Source: Planctomycetota bacterium (lineage in GTDB: Bacteria; Planctomycetota; UBA1135; GCA-002686595). From it: 64,000 bases of DNA. The translations under genes and the position numbers were made by a program. Under the pieces are notes generated by a model, which was not told the origin of the DNA, made no database searches, and worked only from the letters and a program-made list of their open reading frames with translations. The DNA is taken from contig JADJNY010000003.1 of NCBI GenBank assembly GCA_016714045.1, positions 495,785 through 559,784 on the forward strand, in the 5' to 3' direction. This document shows positions 35,230-44,320 of this stretch, piece by piece. How positions within the stretch are numbered: the first letter of the stretch is position 1; every line of letters starts with the position of its first letter.

Positions 35230-35781
35230 ATGGCTACCGCGAGGAAGAGAGTGTTCAAGCCCGGCTCCTCCGAGGAGGCGGAGCTCTGTCAGCCCGACCT
35301 CGCTTCGAGCTGGGAGCGGATGCGCGCAGCCCTCGGGAAGGGCGTGCGACTCGCGCGCTCGTGGCGCTCGCCGCGGATGCACTTGATCCGCCGCGATGGC
35401 CGTCGCCGGTACGTCGAGGTCGACGCTCCCTGGTTCAGCTCGTCCGGACTGGTGCTGCGTCCACGCGCGGTGGATGCGCTCGCGGAGCTACTCGAGTCCG
35501 ACGGCGAACTGCTGCGTCTCCGCTGCGACGAGGCCGAGTTGTTCCTCTGGCACGTGACGCGCTGTCTTCCCGCGCTCGACGACGCGAAGTCCCGGGGCTT
35601 CCGCTTCGAGGACGGTCGTTGGGGGCGCGTCGAGAAATACGTCTGGAAGCCGCGCGTCGTCGGGGATCACGCGGCGTTTCGAATCTCGGGGGACGATGCT
35701 CACGCCATCTATGTGACCGACCGGTTCGTCCGAGCCTGGACGAAGGCCGGCCTCACGGGCTTGGTGTTCCGGCCCACGTGA
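35230..35781 (+). CDS. Imm11-like (DUF1629) protein
   Basis: The product has 183 residues, starting 5 bp after the previous stop with a GGG-rich leader. A basic N-terminus is followed by W-F-S-S-S-G-L-V-L-R-P-R-A-V-D-A-L-A-E-L-L, E-L-F-L-W-H-V-T, F-R-I-S-G-D-D and a final A-G-L-T-G-L-V-F-R-P. This order fits the DUF1629/Imm11 fold: a helix after 'L-S', a central strand, a variable region and a terminal 'G-L-x-G-L-x-F'. The family includes immunity proteins of polymorphic toxins, but no toxin gene with a matching C-terminal domain is next to it. An orphan immunity or regulatory role is possible. Confidence 0.5.
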   Translation: MATARKRVFKPGSSEEAELCQPDLASSWERMRAALGKGVRLARSWRSPRMHLIRRDGRRRYVEVDAPWFSSSGLVLRPRAVDALAELLESDGELLRLRCDEAELFLWHVTRCLPALDDAKSRGFRFEDGRWGRVEKYVWKPRVVGDHAAFRISGDDAHAIYVTDRFVRAWTKAGLTGLVFRPT

Positions 35782-36021
35782 GGTGGCCGAGGGCGCCGCG
35801 CAGCCGGGGCGCGCCTCGACTCCTGGGCTCCAGCGGAGGCCGAACCCGTCCGCGGGCCCGGTCGCAGGGCTGGGCTGCGCTCGAACACGACGTCGAACGG
35901 CGCGGATCAACGACGGAGCTCGCCCACGAAGGGCCCTCCGCTCCGCGCGCCGCGCCCGTATCCTGGGTTCCACTCGTCGAGCTCGCGCCACGCGCCGACG
36001 TTCGTCCAGCGCGCTCCCTTC

Positions 36022-36026
36022 GGAGG
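36022..36026 (+). promoter_or_regulatory. Ribosome-binding site deciding a TTG start
   Basis: GGAGG lies 4 bp before the TTG at 36031, which begins a signal peptide. No ATG or GTG near it would give one. Confidence 0.65.
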
Positions 36027-36030
36027 TCCC

Positions 36031-37428
36031 TTGCTTCGCTCCTCGCTCTTCACCCTGACCGTCCTCGCCGCCGCGGCTCGCGCGCAGACGACCTACGTCG
36101 AGGTCGAACCCAACGACACGAAGCCGACCGCGAACGTCGTCCCCGCGTGCCTCGCTCCGGGCGACCAGCTCGTCGGCGACTCGACGGGGACGGCCGCCGT
36201 TCCGCCCGCGGCGACGACCGGCGACGTGTTCCACGTTCAGTTCTGCGCGGACGGGCTCGGGCTCTATCGGAGCCAGCTCGTGCTCACGACGTCGACCGGC
36301 ACGCTGCACAAGGGGCAGATCCAAGGCGTGCAACAGGTCGCCGGCGTGCCGATCCCGGGGAGCGACATCTCGCTCCAGTCGTCGATCCTGACCTCGACGC
36401 CCCCCGCGATGGTGCAGTGGTACGGCTTCGGGAAGGGCGAGCGGCTCTTCTACCGCGTCAGCGGCTCGGCGACGACGACCGGGACCTACACCGCGACGTT
36501 CGCGAAGGCGCTCTTGAGCCCGACCGTCGTGCCCGGCGCGTTCGTCCCCGGCACGATCACCGTCAGCAGCGTGGGCCAGACCACGACGGACACCGAGATC
36601 TACGTGTACGACGCGGCGTTCGCGCCCGTGCCGACGATGCACAACGACGACGCGGGGCCGGGCGGGAGCGTGCGCCAGTCGACGATCGCGCGGCCGCTCG
36701 TGGCGGGCGTCTACTACGTCGCGATCAGCCGCTTCAACCTCGCGAACGACCAGCCCGACGCGAACGTCGACGAGTACTTCCAGGACGAGAGCCTGGTCGA
36801 CGGCGCGAACGCCGTGCTGACGACGAGCTCCGCGCTCGGCGTCACGGACGTCGACTTCACGCTCTCGGACGGCGTGACGACGGTGCCCGTGACCGCGACC
36901 ACGAGCGGAGCGTTCGACGTCGCGTGGTTCCGGTTCACCGTCGGCTCACCGCCGACGTTCGGCGCATTCTGCTTCGGCGACGGCACGTTCGTCGACCACG
37001 CGACGGCGTGCCCGTGCGGCAACGTCGGCGCGCCGGGGAACGGCTGCGCGAACTCCGCCGTCGCGAACGGGGCGAACCTGACGGCGACGGGGCTCGCTGC
37101 GACGAACGACGTCGTGCTCCGCGGCTCGGGCATGCCGAACACGGTGTCGTGCATCTACCTGCAGGGCACCGCGCCGGACGACGCGGTGTTCGGCGACGGC
37201 GTGCGTTGCACGGGCGGGACGCTGCTCCGCCTGCGCACGAAGGCCAACGTCGCGGGAGCGAGCTCGTTTCCCGACTCCGTCGAGACGATCACGCTCTCGC
37301 AGCGCGGTGGGGTGACGGTCGGGAGCGGCGTGCGGCGGTACTACCAGACGTACTACCGCAACTCGTCGGGGCTGTGGTGCCCGCCGGAGACGTTCAACGT
37401 GACGAACGGGTGGGTCATCGACTGGTGA
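36031..37428 (+). CDS. Secreted protein with PPC-like domain and the shared C-terminal domain
   Basis: The product has 465 residues from a TTG start. The signal peptide is LLRSSLFTLTVLAAAARAQ. The N-terminal part begins T-Y-V-E-V-E-P-N-D-T-K-P-T-A-N, the typical opening of PPC domains (bacterial pre-peptidase C-terminal, beta-sandwich). A T-D-T-E-I-Y-V-Y-D segment with N-D-D-A-G-P-G-G and G-V-Y-Y-V-A-I-S fits the same fold. Residues about 313-465 are the shared domain, ending G-W-V-I-D-W, with C-P-C-G-N, G-C-A-N-S and S-C intact. Its last 90 residues are nearly identical to those of the protein at 608-2503. Surface or extracellular; no catalytic residues seen. Confidence 0.86.
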   Translation: MLRSSLFTLTVLAAAARAQTTYVEVEPNDTKPTANVVPACLAPGDQLVGDSTGTAAVPPAATTGDVFHVQFCADGLGLYRSQLVLTTSTGTLHKGQIQGVQQVAGVPIPGSDISLQSSILTSTPPAMVQWYGFGKGERLFYRVSGSATTTGTYTATFAKALLSPTVVPGAFVPGTITVSSVGQTTTDTEIYVYDAAFAPVPTMHNDDAGPGGSVRQSTIARPLVAGVYYVAISRFNLANDQPDANVDEYFQDESLVDGANAVLTTSSALGVTDVDFTLSDGVTTVPVTATTSGAFDVAWFRFTVGSPPTFGAFCFGDGTFVDHATACPCGNVGAPGNGCANSAVANGANLTATGLAATNDVVLRGSGMPNTVSCIYLQGTAPDDAVFGDGVRCTGGTLLRLRTKANVAGASSFPDSVETITLSQRGGVTVGSGVRRYYQTYYRNSSGLWCPPETFNVTNGWVIDW

Positions 37429-37603
37429 TCCGCGGTCGTGGCGCCCGCTCGGTGCGACCGCTGAGCTTCAGAGCGCTTCGGGGGCTCGGTTCGCGAGCCG
37501 CCGGGAGCAGCGCGGGGGCGCCGTGCTCCACCGCGGCCCGTCCGCGCGTCCCGCCCAGCACCACGGGCTTGTATCCGCGCGCCGAGCGCAGGACACTCCC
37601 GCC

Positions 37604-39076
37604 GTGAACACCTTCGAGCTCGAAGCCACCCTGGAGAAGCTCGGTCGTCCGCGCGTGTTGATCGTCGGCGACCTGATCCTCGACCGCTACGTCACCGGCG
37701 ACGTCACGCGCATCTCGCCGGAAGCGCCGATCCCGATCCTCACGGTGAAGAACTCCGAGGAGCGCCTCGGGGGCGCCGGCAACGTCGCGGCGAACGTCGT
37801 CGCGATGGGGGCGGAGGTCGACGTCGTCGGCCTCGTCGGCGACGACGGCTGGGGGCGCGCGATGCGCCAGCTCTTCGAGAAGGAAGGCATCGACACGACC
37901 GCGTGCGTCGTCGACGCGTCGCGGCCGACGATCCTCAAGACGCGCATGATGAGCGGGCAGTACCAGATGCTGCGCGTCGACCAGGAGGACGCGCGCACGG
38001 CGGGCGGGCCCGCGCTCGACGCGCTCTTGCGCGTGCTCCCCGACCGCGTGAAGCGCGCGCAGGCCGTCGTGCTCAGCGACTACGGCAAGGGCGTGCTCGC
38101 GCCGGCCGTGATCCGCTGCGCGATCCTCGAGGCGAAGAAGCACGGGATCCCGGTGCTCGTCGATCCGAAGGGCGACGACTACAAACGCTACGCGGGCGCC
38201 ACGCTCGTCACGCCGAACCGCAAAGAGGCGGAGCAGGCGCTCGGCCGCAAGCTCGCGCGCATCGAGGACATGCCCAAGGCCGCGAAGGACCTGATGGCGG
38301 TCGCGGACCTCGACGCCGCGGTGATCACGCTCGGCGCGGACGGCATCTACCACGAGACGCGGGCCGGCGTCGCGGGCCACGTGCCCGCGCGCGCGCGCCA
38401 GGTGTTCGACGTCACGGGCGCCGGCGACACCGTGATCGCGCAGATGGGCTTCTACCTCGGGTGCGGCCTTTCGCTCGGTGTAGCGGTCGAGCTCGCGAAC
38501 CACGCGGCGGGCATCGTCGTCGCGCGCCTCGGCACGCACGCGGTGACGCGCAGCGAACTGCTCGCCGAACTGCGCGAGCGCAATCAGCACGTCGGCAAGG
38601 TCGTGCGCGCGCACGAGCTCGACGAGCTCCTCGCGTCGTGGCGCAAGGCCGGCAAGCGTATCGTGTTCACGAACGGATGCTTCGACGTGCTCCACGTCGG
38701 GCACGTGACGTACCTGCGCTTCGCGAAGAGCCACGGCGACGTCCTGCTCGTCGGGATCAACGACGACGCGAGCGTGAAGCGCTTGAAAGGGCCGACACGG
38801 CCCGTGAACCCGCTCGACGACCGGATGAGCGTGCTCGCGGCGCTGGAGATGGTCGACGCCGTGACGAGCTTCGGCGAGGACACGCCCGCGAAGATCGTCG
38901 AGCGCGTGACGCCGGATGTGCTCGTGAAGGGCCAGGACTGGGCCGACAAGGGCGTCGTCGGCCGCGAGTGGGTCGAAGCGCACGGCGGACGCGTCGTGCT
39001 CGCGCCGCTCGTCCCCGGCCGCTCGACGACGAGCATCCTCGACCGTGCGAAGGGCGGGCAGCCGACGAGTTGCTGA
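37604..39076 (+). CDS. hldE: Bifunctional heptose 7-phosphate kinase / heptose 1-phosphate adenylyltransferase
   Basis: The product has 490 residues from a GTG giving V-N-T-F-E-L-E-A-T-L-E-K-L. The N-terminal ribokinase-like domain phosphorylates heptose 7-phosphate: V-G-D-L-I-L-D-R-Y near residue 25, G-G-A-G-N-V-A-A-N, V-L-S-D-Y-G-K-G, and the anion-hole G-A-G-D at 272-275. The C-terminal nucleotidyltransferase domain has F-T-N-G-C-F-D-V-L-H-V-G-H with HVGH at 364-367, and later K-G-x-D-W and S-T-T-S-I. It makes ADP-heptose for the lipopolysaccharide core. Length and domain order match the usual fused enzyme. It converges on the sulfatase gene with a 13-bp gap. Confidence 0.95.
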   Translation: MNTFELEATLEKLGRPRVLIVGDLILDRYVTGDVTRISPEAPIPILTVKNSEERLGGAGNVAANVVAMGAEVDVVGLVGDDGWGRAMRQLFEKEGIDTTACVVDASRPTILKTRMMSGQYQMLRVDQEDARTAGGPALDALLRVLPDRVKRAQAVVLSDYGKGVLAPAVIRCAILEAKKHGIPVLVDPKGDDYKRYAGATLVTPNRKEAEQALGRKLARIEDMPKAAKDLMAVADLDAAVITLGADGIYHETRAGVAGHVPARARQVFDVTGAGDTVIAQMGFYLGCGLSLGVAVELANHAAGIVVARLGTHAVTRSELLAELRERNQHVGKVVRAHELDELLASWRKAGKRIVFTNGCFDVLHVGHVTYLRFAKSHGDVLLVGINDDASVKRLKGPTRPVNPLDDRMSVLAALEMVDAVTSFGEDTPAKIVERVTPDVLVKGQDWADKGVVGREWVEAHGGRVVLAPLVPGRSTTSILDRAKGGQPTSC

Positions 39077-39089
39077 GCGCGCGAGCTCG

Positions 39090-40412
39090 TCAGCTGTTGA
39101 GCACCTGCTCGAGCGCCTCGCTCAGCGCCGAGTACGCATCCGACTGCTCGGGCGTCAGCCCGGCCGCGAGCAGGTCGTTCGTCTCGCGCGGGTCGACGGC
39201 GATCTCGTAGAACTGGTCCGCGCCGCCGATGCGCAGGAGCTTGTACCGCCCGTCGAGGATCGCGAAGAGCTCGACCAGGTGCGGACCGAACCCGTTCGGC
39301 TTGAAGCTCTGCGTGAAGACGCGCGTGCGCGCGCCGACGGCCGCGGGGTTCTCGAGTACGGGGAGGAACGACACGCTGTCGCGGCCCGCGCCCGGCGTCG
39401 CCAACGAGACGCCCGCGGCGTTCGCGAGCGTGCGCCACACGTCGACGGCGTGCACGAGCGCGTCCGAGGTGCGTCCGGGACGCGCGACGCCCGCGCCCGC
39501 GGCGACGAGCGGAACGCGGATGCCCTGCTCGAAGAGCGAGCGCTTCGCGTGCTGCGGCACGTACGGCGGCTGGATCACCTCGCCGGGCGTTCCGTTGTCG
39601 CCGATCAGGAGGACGAGCGTGTTCGCGTTCGTCGCTTCGTCGATCAGCCGGCCGAGCTCGACGTCGACGGCTTCGATGCACGCGTCGTAGACGAGGAGAC
39701 GCTGCGCCGGCGGGTGCGCGTTCGTGATCGTGTGACCGGGAGCGAGGTTCTCGCGCTCGAGCGCCTGCCTGCGGCGCGTCGACAGGAGCTCGAACGGCGG
39801 CACTGCGTACGGCGCGTGCGGCGGGTTGAACGCGACGTACGCGAACCACGGCCGCGACTGCGCGCGGATCCACGCGACCGCGTCGGCGCGTGCGACGCTC
39901 GCCTGCCACTGCGTCGTGTCGAACGGCGGCCCGGTGACGAAGCTCGCGGCGCCGTCGACGACGCGGCGCCAGTCGTACATGCCCGTCCCGTTGCCGAAGC
40001 CGAGCGTGTTCCCCATGCAGCCCGCGAAGTGCACGTAGCCGTTGCGGTTGGGGTGGAGCTCGTCGCCGTTGCCCCAGGTGAGGTGCCACTTGCCGAATGC
40101 GCCGCTCACGTAGTTCGCGGTGCGCAGCATCTCGGGCAGGAACGTCTCGGTGTCGGGCAAGCGGAAGCCGCGGGGGCCGTCTGAGTCGGCGACGTTCGTG
40201 CCGAAGCCGGTGCGGAACGCGTAGCGTCCGGTCTGGAGCGCGGCGCGCGTGGGGCCGCAGATCGGCGCGCCGTAAGCGCGCGTGAAGCGCACGCCGTTCG
40301 CTGCGAGGGCGTCGAAGCGTGGGGTGGCGGGGTAGGAGGAGGCGAGGCCGTAGGGGGCGAGCTTCTCGACGCCGACGTCGTCGAGGACGATCAGGAGGAG
40401 GTTGCGGGGCAT
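39090..40412 (-). CDS. Arylsulfatase-type sulfatase
   Basis: The product has 440 residues. The modification motif C-x-P-x-R is C52-G-P-T-R56; the cysteine is converted to formylglycine and acts as nucleophile. Metal ligands D11 and D12 lie in I-V-L-D-D-V-G. Other alkaline-phosphatase-fold motifs are G-K-W-H-L near residue 110 and G-D-N-G-T-P near 245. There is no signal peptide: the protein begins MPRNLLLIVLDD, which is unusual for a planctomycete sulfatase acting on external polysaccharides, so either an upstream exported start is missing or the enzyme is cytosolic. No sulfatase-maturase gene is nearby. Confidence 0.88.
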   Translation of the reverse strand: MPRNLLLIVLDDVGVEKLAPYGLASSYPATPRFDALAANGVRFTRAYGAPICGPTRAALQTGRYAFRTGFGTNVADSDGPRGFRLPDTETFLPEMLRTANYVSGAFGKWHLTWGNGDELHPNRNGYVHFAGCMGNTLGFGNGTGMYDWRRVVDGAASFVTGPPFDTTQWQASVARADAVAWIRAQSRPWFAYVAFNPPHAPYAVPPFELLSTRRRQALERENLAPGHTITNAHPPAQRLLVYDACIEAVDVELGRLIDEATNANTLVLLIGDNGTPGEVIQPPYVPQHAKRSLFEQGIRVPLVAAGAGVARPGRTSDALVHAVDVWRTLANAAGVSLATPGAGRDSVSFLPVLENPAAVGARTRVFTQSFKPNGFGPHLVELFAILDGRYKLLRIGGADQFYEIAVDPRETNDLLAAGLTPEQSDAYSALSEALEQVLNS

Positions 40413-40497
40413 GGGGGGGGCTCTCGGTGGGCGCGCGGATCAGGTCGATCGGGAGCGCGCTTGCCAGATGGGGCGACGCGGGGGAAGGGGAGCAACG

Positions 40498-40575
40498 GAA
40501 CACATTCGGATGCTTCGCATTCCGGACTCCGTGCAGGCCCGGGCCGGAGGACCGGCCCAGGCCTGCACGGAGTTC
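40498..40575. repeat. 78-bp intergenic hairpin repeat, copy 1
   Basis: It begins GAACACATTCGGATGCTTCG and ends CACGGAGTTC, and nearly all of its second two thirds forms one hairpin: ACTCCGTGCAGGCC/GGCCTGCACGGAGT plus GGGCCGG/CCGGCCC around an AGGA loop, with one C-A mismatch. The reverse complement of 44321-44398 aligns end to end with no gap. It sits between the start of the sulfatase gene and the 3' end of the DPP-IV-like gene. Confidence 0.9.
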
Positions 40576-40606
40576 AAGGGGCTCTCAGCATCGAGCGTCG
40601 CGGGGC

Positions 40607-42917
40607 TCAGGGGGTTCGTTGGGTGAGCAGGTGTTGCTCGATTGCGCGCAGCATGGTCGCGCGCCAGTGTCGGTTCTGCTCGGGGGGAGGTCAGGCCGTG
40701 GCGGGCGCGTGGGTAGAGCATCAGGTCGAAGTCCTTGTTCGCCTTCTGCAGCTCGTTCGCGAGACGCAGCGTGTTGCCCGGGTGCACGTTGTCGTCGATC
40801 GCGCCGTGGGCGAGCACGAGCGTGCCGGTGAGGTTCTTCGCGGCCTTCTGCACGGACGTCTTCGCGTAGCCCTCGGGGTTGTGCTTGGGCGTCTTCATGA
40901 AGCGCTCGGTGTAGATCGAGTCGTACTCGTCCCACTCCGTGACGGAGCCGCCCGCGATGCCGAGGCGGAAGCGCTTCGAGTGCGTCAGCGCGTAGCTCGT
41001 GATGAACCCGCCGTAGCTCCAGCCCGAGAGCGCGATGCGCGTCTCGTCGACGAAGCCCTGCTTCACCAGCCAGTCGAGCCCGTCCTCGATGTCCGCGAGC
41101 TCCGTCACGCCCAATTGCTGGTAGCACGGCCACGCGGACACGGCGCCGCGGCCGCTCGCGGTCCGGTTGTCGCAGACCCACACGACGACGCCCTTCTGCG
41201 CGAGCAGTTGGAAGAACATCAGGTCGCGGCCCCACTTGTTCGCCACCTGCGGCGCGTGCGGGCCGGCGTACGTGTGCTGGAACACCGGGTACTTCCGCGC
41301 GGGGTCGAAGTCGGGCGGCTTCACGAGCATCGCGGGCATGCGGAAGCCGTCGCGCGTCGGGACCTCGAGGAACTCGGGTTTCGCGTAGACGTGCTCGGCG
41401 AGCGCGGGGACCGGGTTCGCGTCGACGACGCGCTCCTCCTTCCCGTCGGCGGCGTGCACGCGCACCTCTTGCGGCGTCGATGCGTCGCTCCACGTGTCGA
41501 GGAAGCGCGCGTAGCCCGGGCTGAAGTTCGCGACGTGCGTGCCTTCGCGTTGCGTCAGACGTTCGAGGCCGCTGCCGTCGAGCTTCACGCGGTACGCGTC
41601 GCCGCCGATCGCAGAATGCTCCGTGCCCGACCAGTACACCCAGCCGTTCCGCTCGTCGACGCCGTGCAGCGTGCGCACCTCGAACGCGCCCTTCGTCACG
41701 CGCGCGAGCTCCTTGCCGTTCGCGTCGTAGCGGTAGAGGTGCTTCCAGCCGTCGCGCTCGCTGAACCACAGGAACGAGCCGTCGGCGAGCCACGTCGGAC
41801 TGCCGTGGTTGTCGACCCACGCCGGCGTCGTCTCGCGCACGAGCTGCGACGGCTTGCCCGTCGCGTCGACGCGACAGAGCTCGAGCCACGTCTGCTCGCG
41901 GTCCTGCACGGAGAAATGCAGCTCGTCCTTCGGCGACCACGCGACGTCGACGACGAGCGGCTCGGCGTCCTTCCACACCGACAGGTCGACCCACGTCGTC
42001 CCCGATGCGTCCGCGCGCGCGACGCCGAGCTGCACGAGCGGGTTCGTCTCGCCTGCGCGCGGGTAGGGCGACGCCTCGACGACGATCGGCTCCTGGACGT
42101 CGTCGACGAGCGTGTAGATCGGCACGCCCGTCTCGTCGAGGCGCAGGAACGCGACCTTCGTCGAGTCCGGGCTCCACCAGTGCGCGCCGAAGTTGCCGCG
42201 GCCGTAAACCTCCTCCTGGTAGAGCCAGTCGAGCTTGCCGTTGAGCACCTTCGCGCTGCCGTCGTTCGTCAGGCGGCGCTCGGCGACGGGCGCGACGTCG
42301 ACGACCCACAGGTCGTTCGCGCGCACGAAGGAGACGCGCTTCCCGTCGGGGCTGAAGCCGAAGTTCTCCTCTTCGACGTCGGGCGAGTCCGTGAGCCTCA
42401 CCGCGCGGTCGGCGGCGAACGCCCAGTACCAGAGGTCCTGCTTCCACGCGAAGACGACGGCCTTCCGCGCGCGGTCCATACGCCCGGCGTCCGCGAGCGC
42501 GGCGGGGAGCGCCTGCTCGCGCTTCAGGCCGGGCAGCGCAGCGAGCGCGGCCTCGACCTTCGCCGGCGCGACGAAGGGCGCGCTCGCGCCGGTGACGGCG
42601 TCGACGGCGAGCCAGCGCAGCTCCTTCGTCTCGGGATCGGTGCGCGGCCACAGGTAGCGCGCGTCGTCGAGCCACACGAGGTTCGTCGGCGGGCGTCCGG
42701 AGAAGTCGACCTTGCCCGCGCCCGACGGCGTCGTGCCGTAGAGCGCCTCGAAGGTGACGGGCTTCTTCCCGGCGACGGTCGCGGGGCGCGTGCCCTCGGG
42801 CGCGGAAGCGCACGCGGCGACGAGGAGTGCTCCCGCCGAGGTCGCGAGCCAACGCAGTGGCGTCCGCGGGTCGTGGGGAAGCGGGGAAGGGGAGAGCAGG
42901 GTCGGTTTCGGCGTCAT
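40607..42917 (-). pseudogene. S9 dipeptidyl peptidase IV-like lipoprotein gene with a 3' frameshift
   Basis: From the ATG giving MTPKPTLLSPSPLPHDPRTP. A lipobox-like A-A-C-A-S follows a hydrophobic segment, so the product is probably a lipoprotein. A beta-propeller domain with repeated S-P-D-G-K-R and W-S-P-D-S motifs precedes the hydrolase domain, which has the nucleophile S634 in G-W-S-Y-G-G, D in G-A-I-D-D-N-V-H, and H in R-A-R-H-G-L. Just after this histidine the frame is broken at a run of six G on the plus strand (40682-40687). Removing one G restores S-P-E-Q-N-R-H-W-R-A-T-M-L-R-A-I-E-Q-H-L-L and a TGA at 40607-40609, the normal end for this family. Without the correction the tail is 100 residues longer and unrelated. 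The catalytic residues are upstream of the break, so the product may be active. Confidence 0.82.
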
Positions 42918-43176
42918 GGGGGACCTGCGCGGCAGCATAGCGCGACCCGCCACGAGCCCGGGACGGAACCACGGTGGCGCGTCCGCTGCGGGCGGAAGTG
43001 CCGCCGACGCAGAGCGGTCCCGCGCGATCCGACTGCATCCCGCCCGCGTCGTGCAGAGTCTTTCAGCGCGAGCGCACCCGGGTCGGACGGCGCGCGACGC
43101 GGAGCACGAGCGCCGTGCGAAACGGCGCGTCGGGAGTCCTGCACGAGCCTCCGGTCCACCGACGCGAGACGAACCC

Positions 43177-43278
43177 ATGAACGACGCCGCCTTCCGCAAC
43201 CTCACCCGCCTCGTCACCCTGCTCGCCGCCGGCGCGGCGCTCCTCTCGCTCGGGGGCTGCGTCTGGCCGAAGTGCTGA
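43177..43278 (+). CDS. Very short lipoprotein-like peptide
   Basis: The product has 33 residues: a short polar N-terminus, a hydrophobic segment L-V-T-L-L-A-A-G-A-A-L-L and a lipobox-like S-L-G-G-C followed only by V-W-P-K-C. If processed by signal peptidase II, the mature product would be a six-residue lipopeptide. No family is recognised and coding status is uncertain, but the ATG, the lipobox and the fitting stop make it better than a random frame. Confidence 0.4.
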   Translation: MNDAAFRNLTRLVTLLAAGAALLSLGGCVWPKC

Positions 43279-43524
43279 CGCACCGCGCGCTCTGCCCCGA
43301 AGCGCCGCGTGTCCCGCTGGACCGCGGCGCCTTTTCGGGCCCCGAGGGACGGTCCGGCGTCGGAGTTCCCGCCCGGACCGCTCGGGCGGCCTCCCTCGAG
43401 CCTGGGCCGCAAGTTCGCGTACCCCAGGGCCTTGGAGCCGGCCCGTTGCGGCCTGCTAGCCGCGCCGCTACACCATTCGGCCTCCAAAACCCGTTCAGTC
43501 GGGATACCGAACTCCTAGACCGCC

Positions 43525-44127
43525 ATGCTCAACCTCGCCCTCCACCCCGTCCTTGCCCTCGCCCTCCAGACCCCGCCCGCGCCGGCCGCGGGCACCTCGA
43601 ACGAGCTCGTCGGAGCCCTGATGGGCCTCCTGCTCGGCATCATCCAGCTGATCATCGGCCTCTCGATCGCCGCGTTCGCGATCAACAAGGGCTTCGCGAT
43701 CGTCGGCAAGATGCTCGAAGGCATCAACATCTGGGCGGAGGTCAAGAAGAAGAACATCGCGGTCGCCGCGCTCGGCGCCGGCGTCGTGATCAGCTACACG
43801 AACGTGATCGGCTCGGGCATCGAGGCGATGACGAAGGGCGTGGGCAACCTCGCCAACCTCGACTGGAGCGCGGGCCTCTCCGCGATCATCGGGGGCGTCT
43901 TCAGCCTAGTCATCGCGCTGCTCGTCGCGAGCTTCGCGATCACCGTCACTTTCCGCGTCATGGACAAGCTGACGACGGACATCAACGAGAAGGACGAGTT
44001 CCGCAACAACAACATCGCGATCGGCGTCGTCTACGCCGGCATCATGATCGGCGTCTCCGGTCTGATCGCCGCCGGCGTCTCGGGCATCGGCGCCCGCGTC
44101 GCCGACCTCGTGAACGCGATCCTCTGA
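43525..44127 (+). CDS. DUF350-family membrane protein
   Basis: The product has 200 residues. After an N-terminal hydrophobic stretch (L-A-L-H-P-V-L-A-L-A-L-Q) that may be a signal, it has four membrane segments near residues 30-52, 75-95, 115-140 and 168-190. Short polar loops carry E-V-K-K-K-N-I-A-V-A and N-N-N-I-A-I-G-V-V-Y-A-G. Two repeats of a two-helix unit with '(K/N)-N-(I)-A-(V/I)' are typical of DUF350 proteins. The function of this family is unknown. A strong terminator follows, so it is probably a single-gene unit. Confidence 0.78.
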   Translation: MLNLALHPVLALALQTPPAPAAGTSNELVGALMGLLLGIIQLIIGLSIAAFAINKGFAIVGKMLEGINIWAEVKKKNIAVAALGAGVVISYTNVIGSGIEAMTKGVGNLANLDWSAGLSAIIGGVFSLVIALLVASFAITVTFRVMDKLTTDINEKDEFRNNNIAIGVVYAGIMIGVSGLIAAGVSGIGARVADLVNAIL

Positions 44128-44143
44128 TCCCACGAGCGCACGC

Positions 44144-44190
44144 GAAGAGCGCGCGGCGGCCCCCGGGCCACCGCGCGCTCTTCCCTTTTC
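44144..44190 (+). terminator. Rho-independent terminator of the DUF350 gene
   Basis: A stem of about 18 bp (GAAGAGCGCGCGGCGGCC with GGCCACCGCGCGCTCTTC, one imperfect position) starts 17 bp after the stop and is followed by CCCTTTTCCCC. Confidence 0.8.
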
Positions 44191-44320
44191 CCCCGTACCA
44201 CGCAGCCCGCCTCTCGCCCGCCAGTCCCTCTCCGCACCGCACCCCGCACCCCCGTTCTCTCCCCGCACCGGACAGCGCGCCCCGGGCCGCAAGCTCCCAC
44301 CCGCTCCCACTCTCCCAACA

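Noticed and set aside
43400..43500. tRNA-like words on the minus strand (GGAGGCCGAATGGTGTAGCGG and a nearby GCGGC...GCCGC stem)
   Set aside because: No acceptor stem closes, the anticodon loop would have six bases, and there is no T-arm with a TTC motif. Not a tRNA that I can fold.
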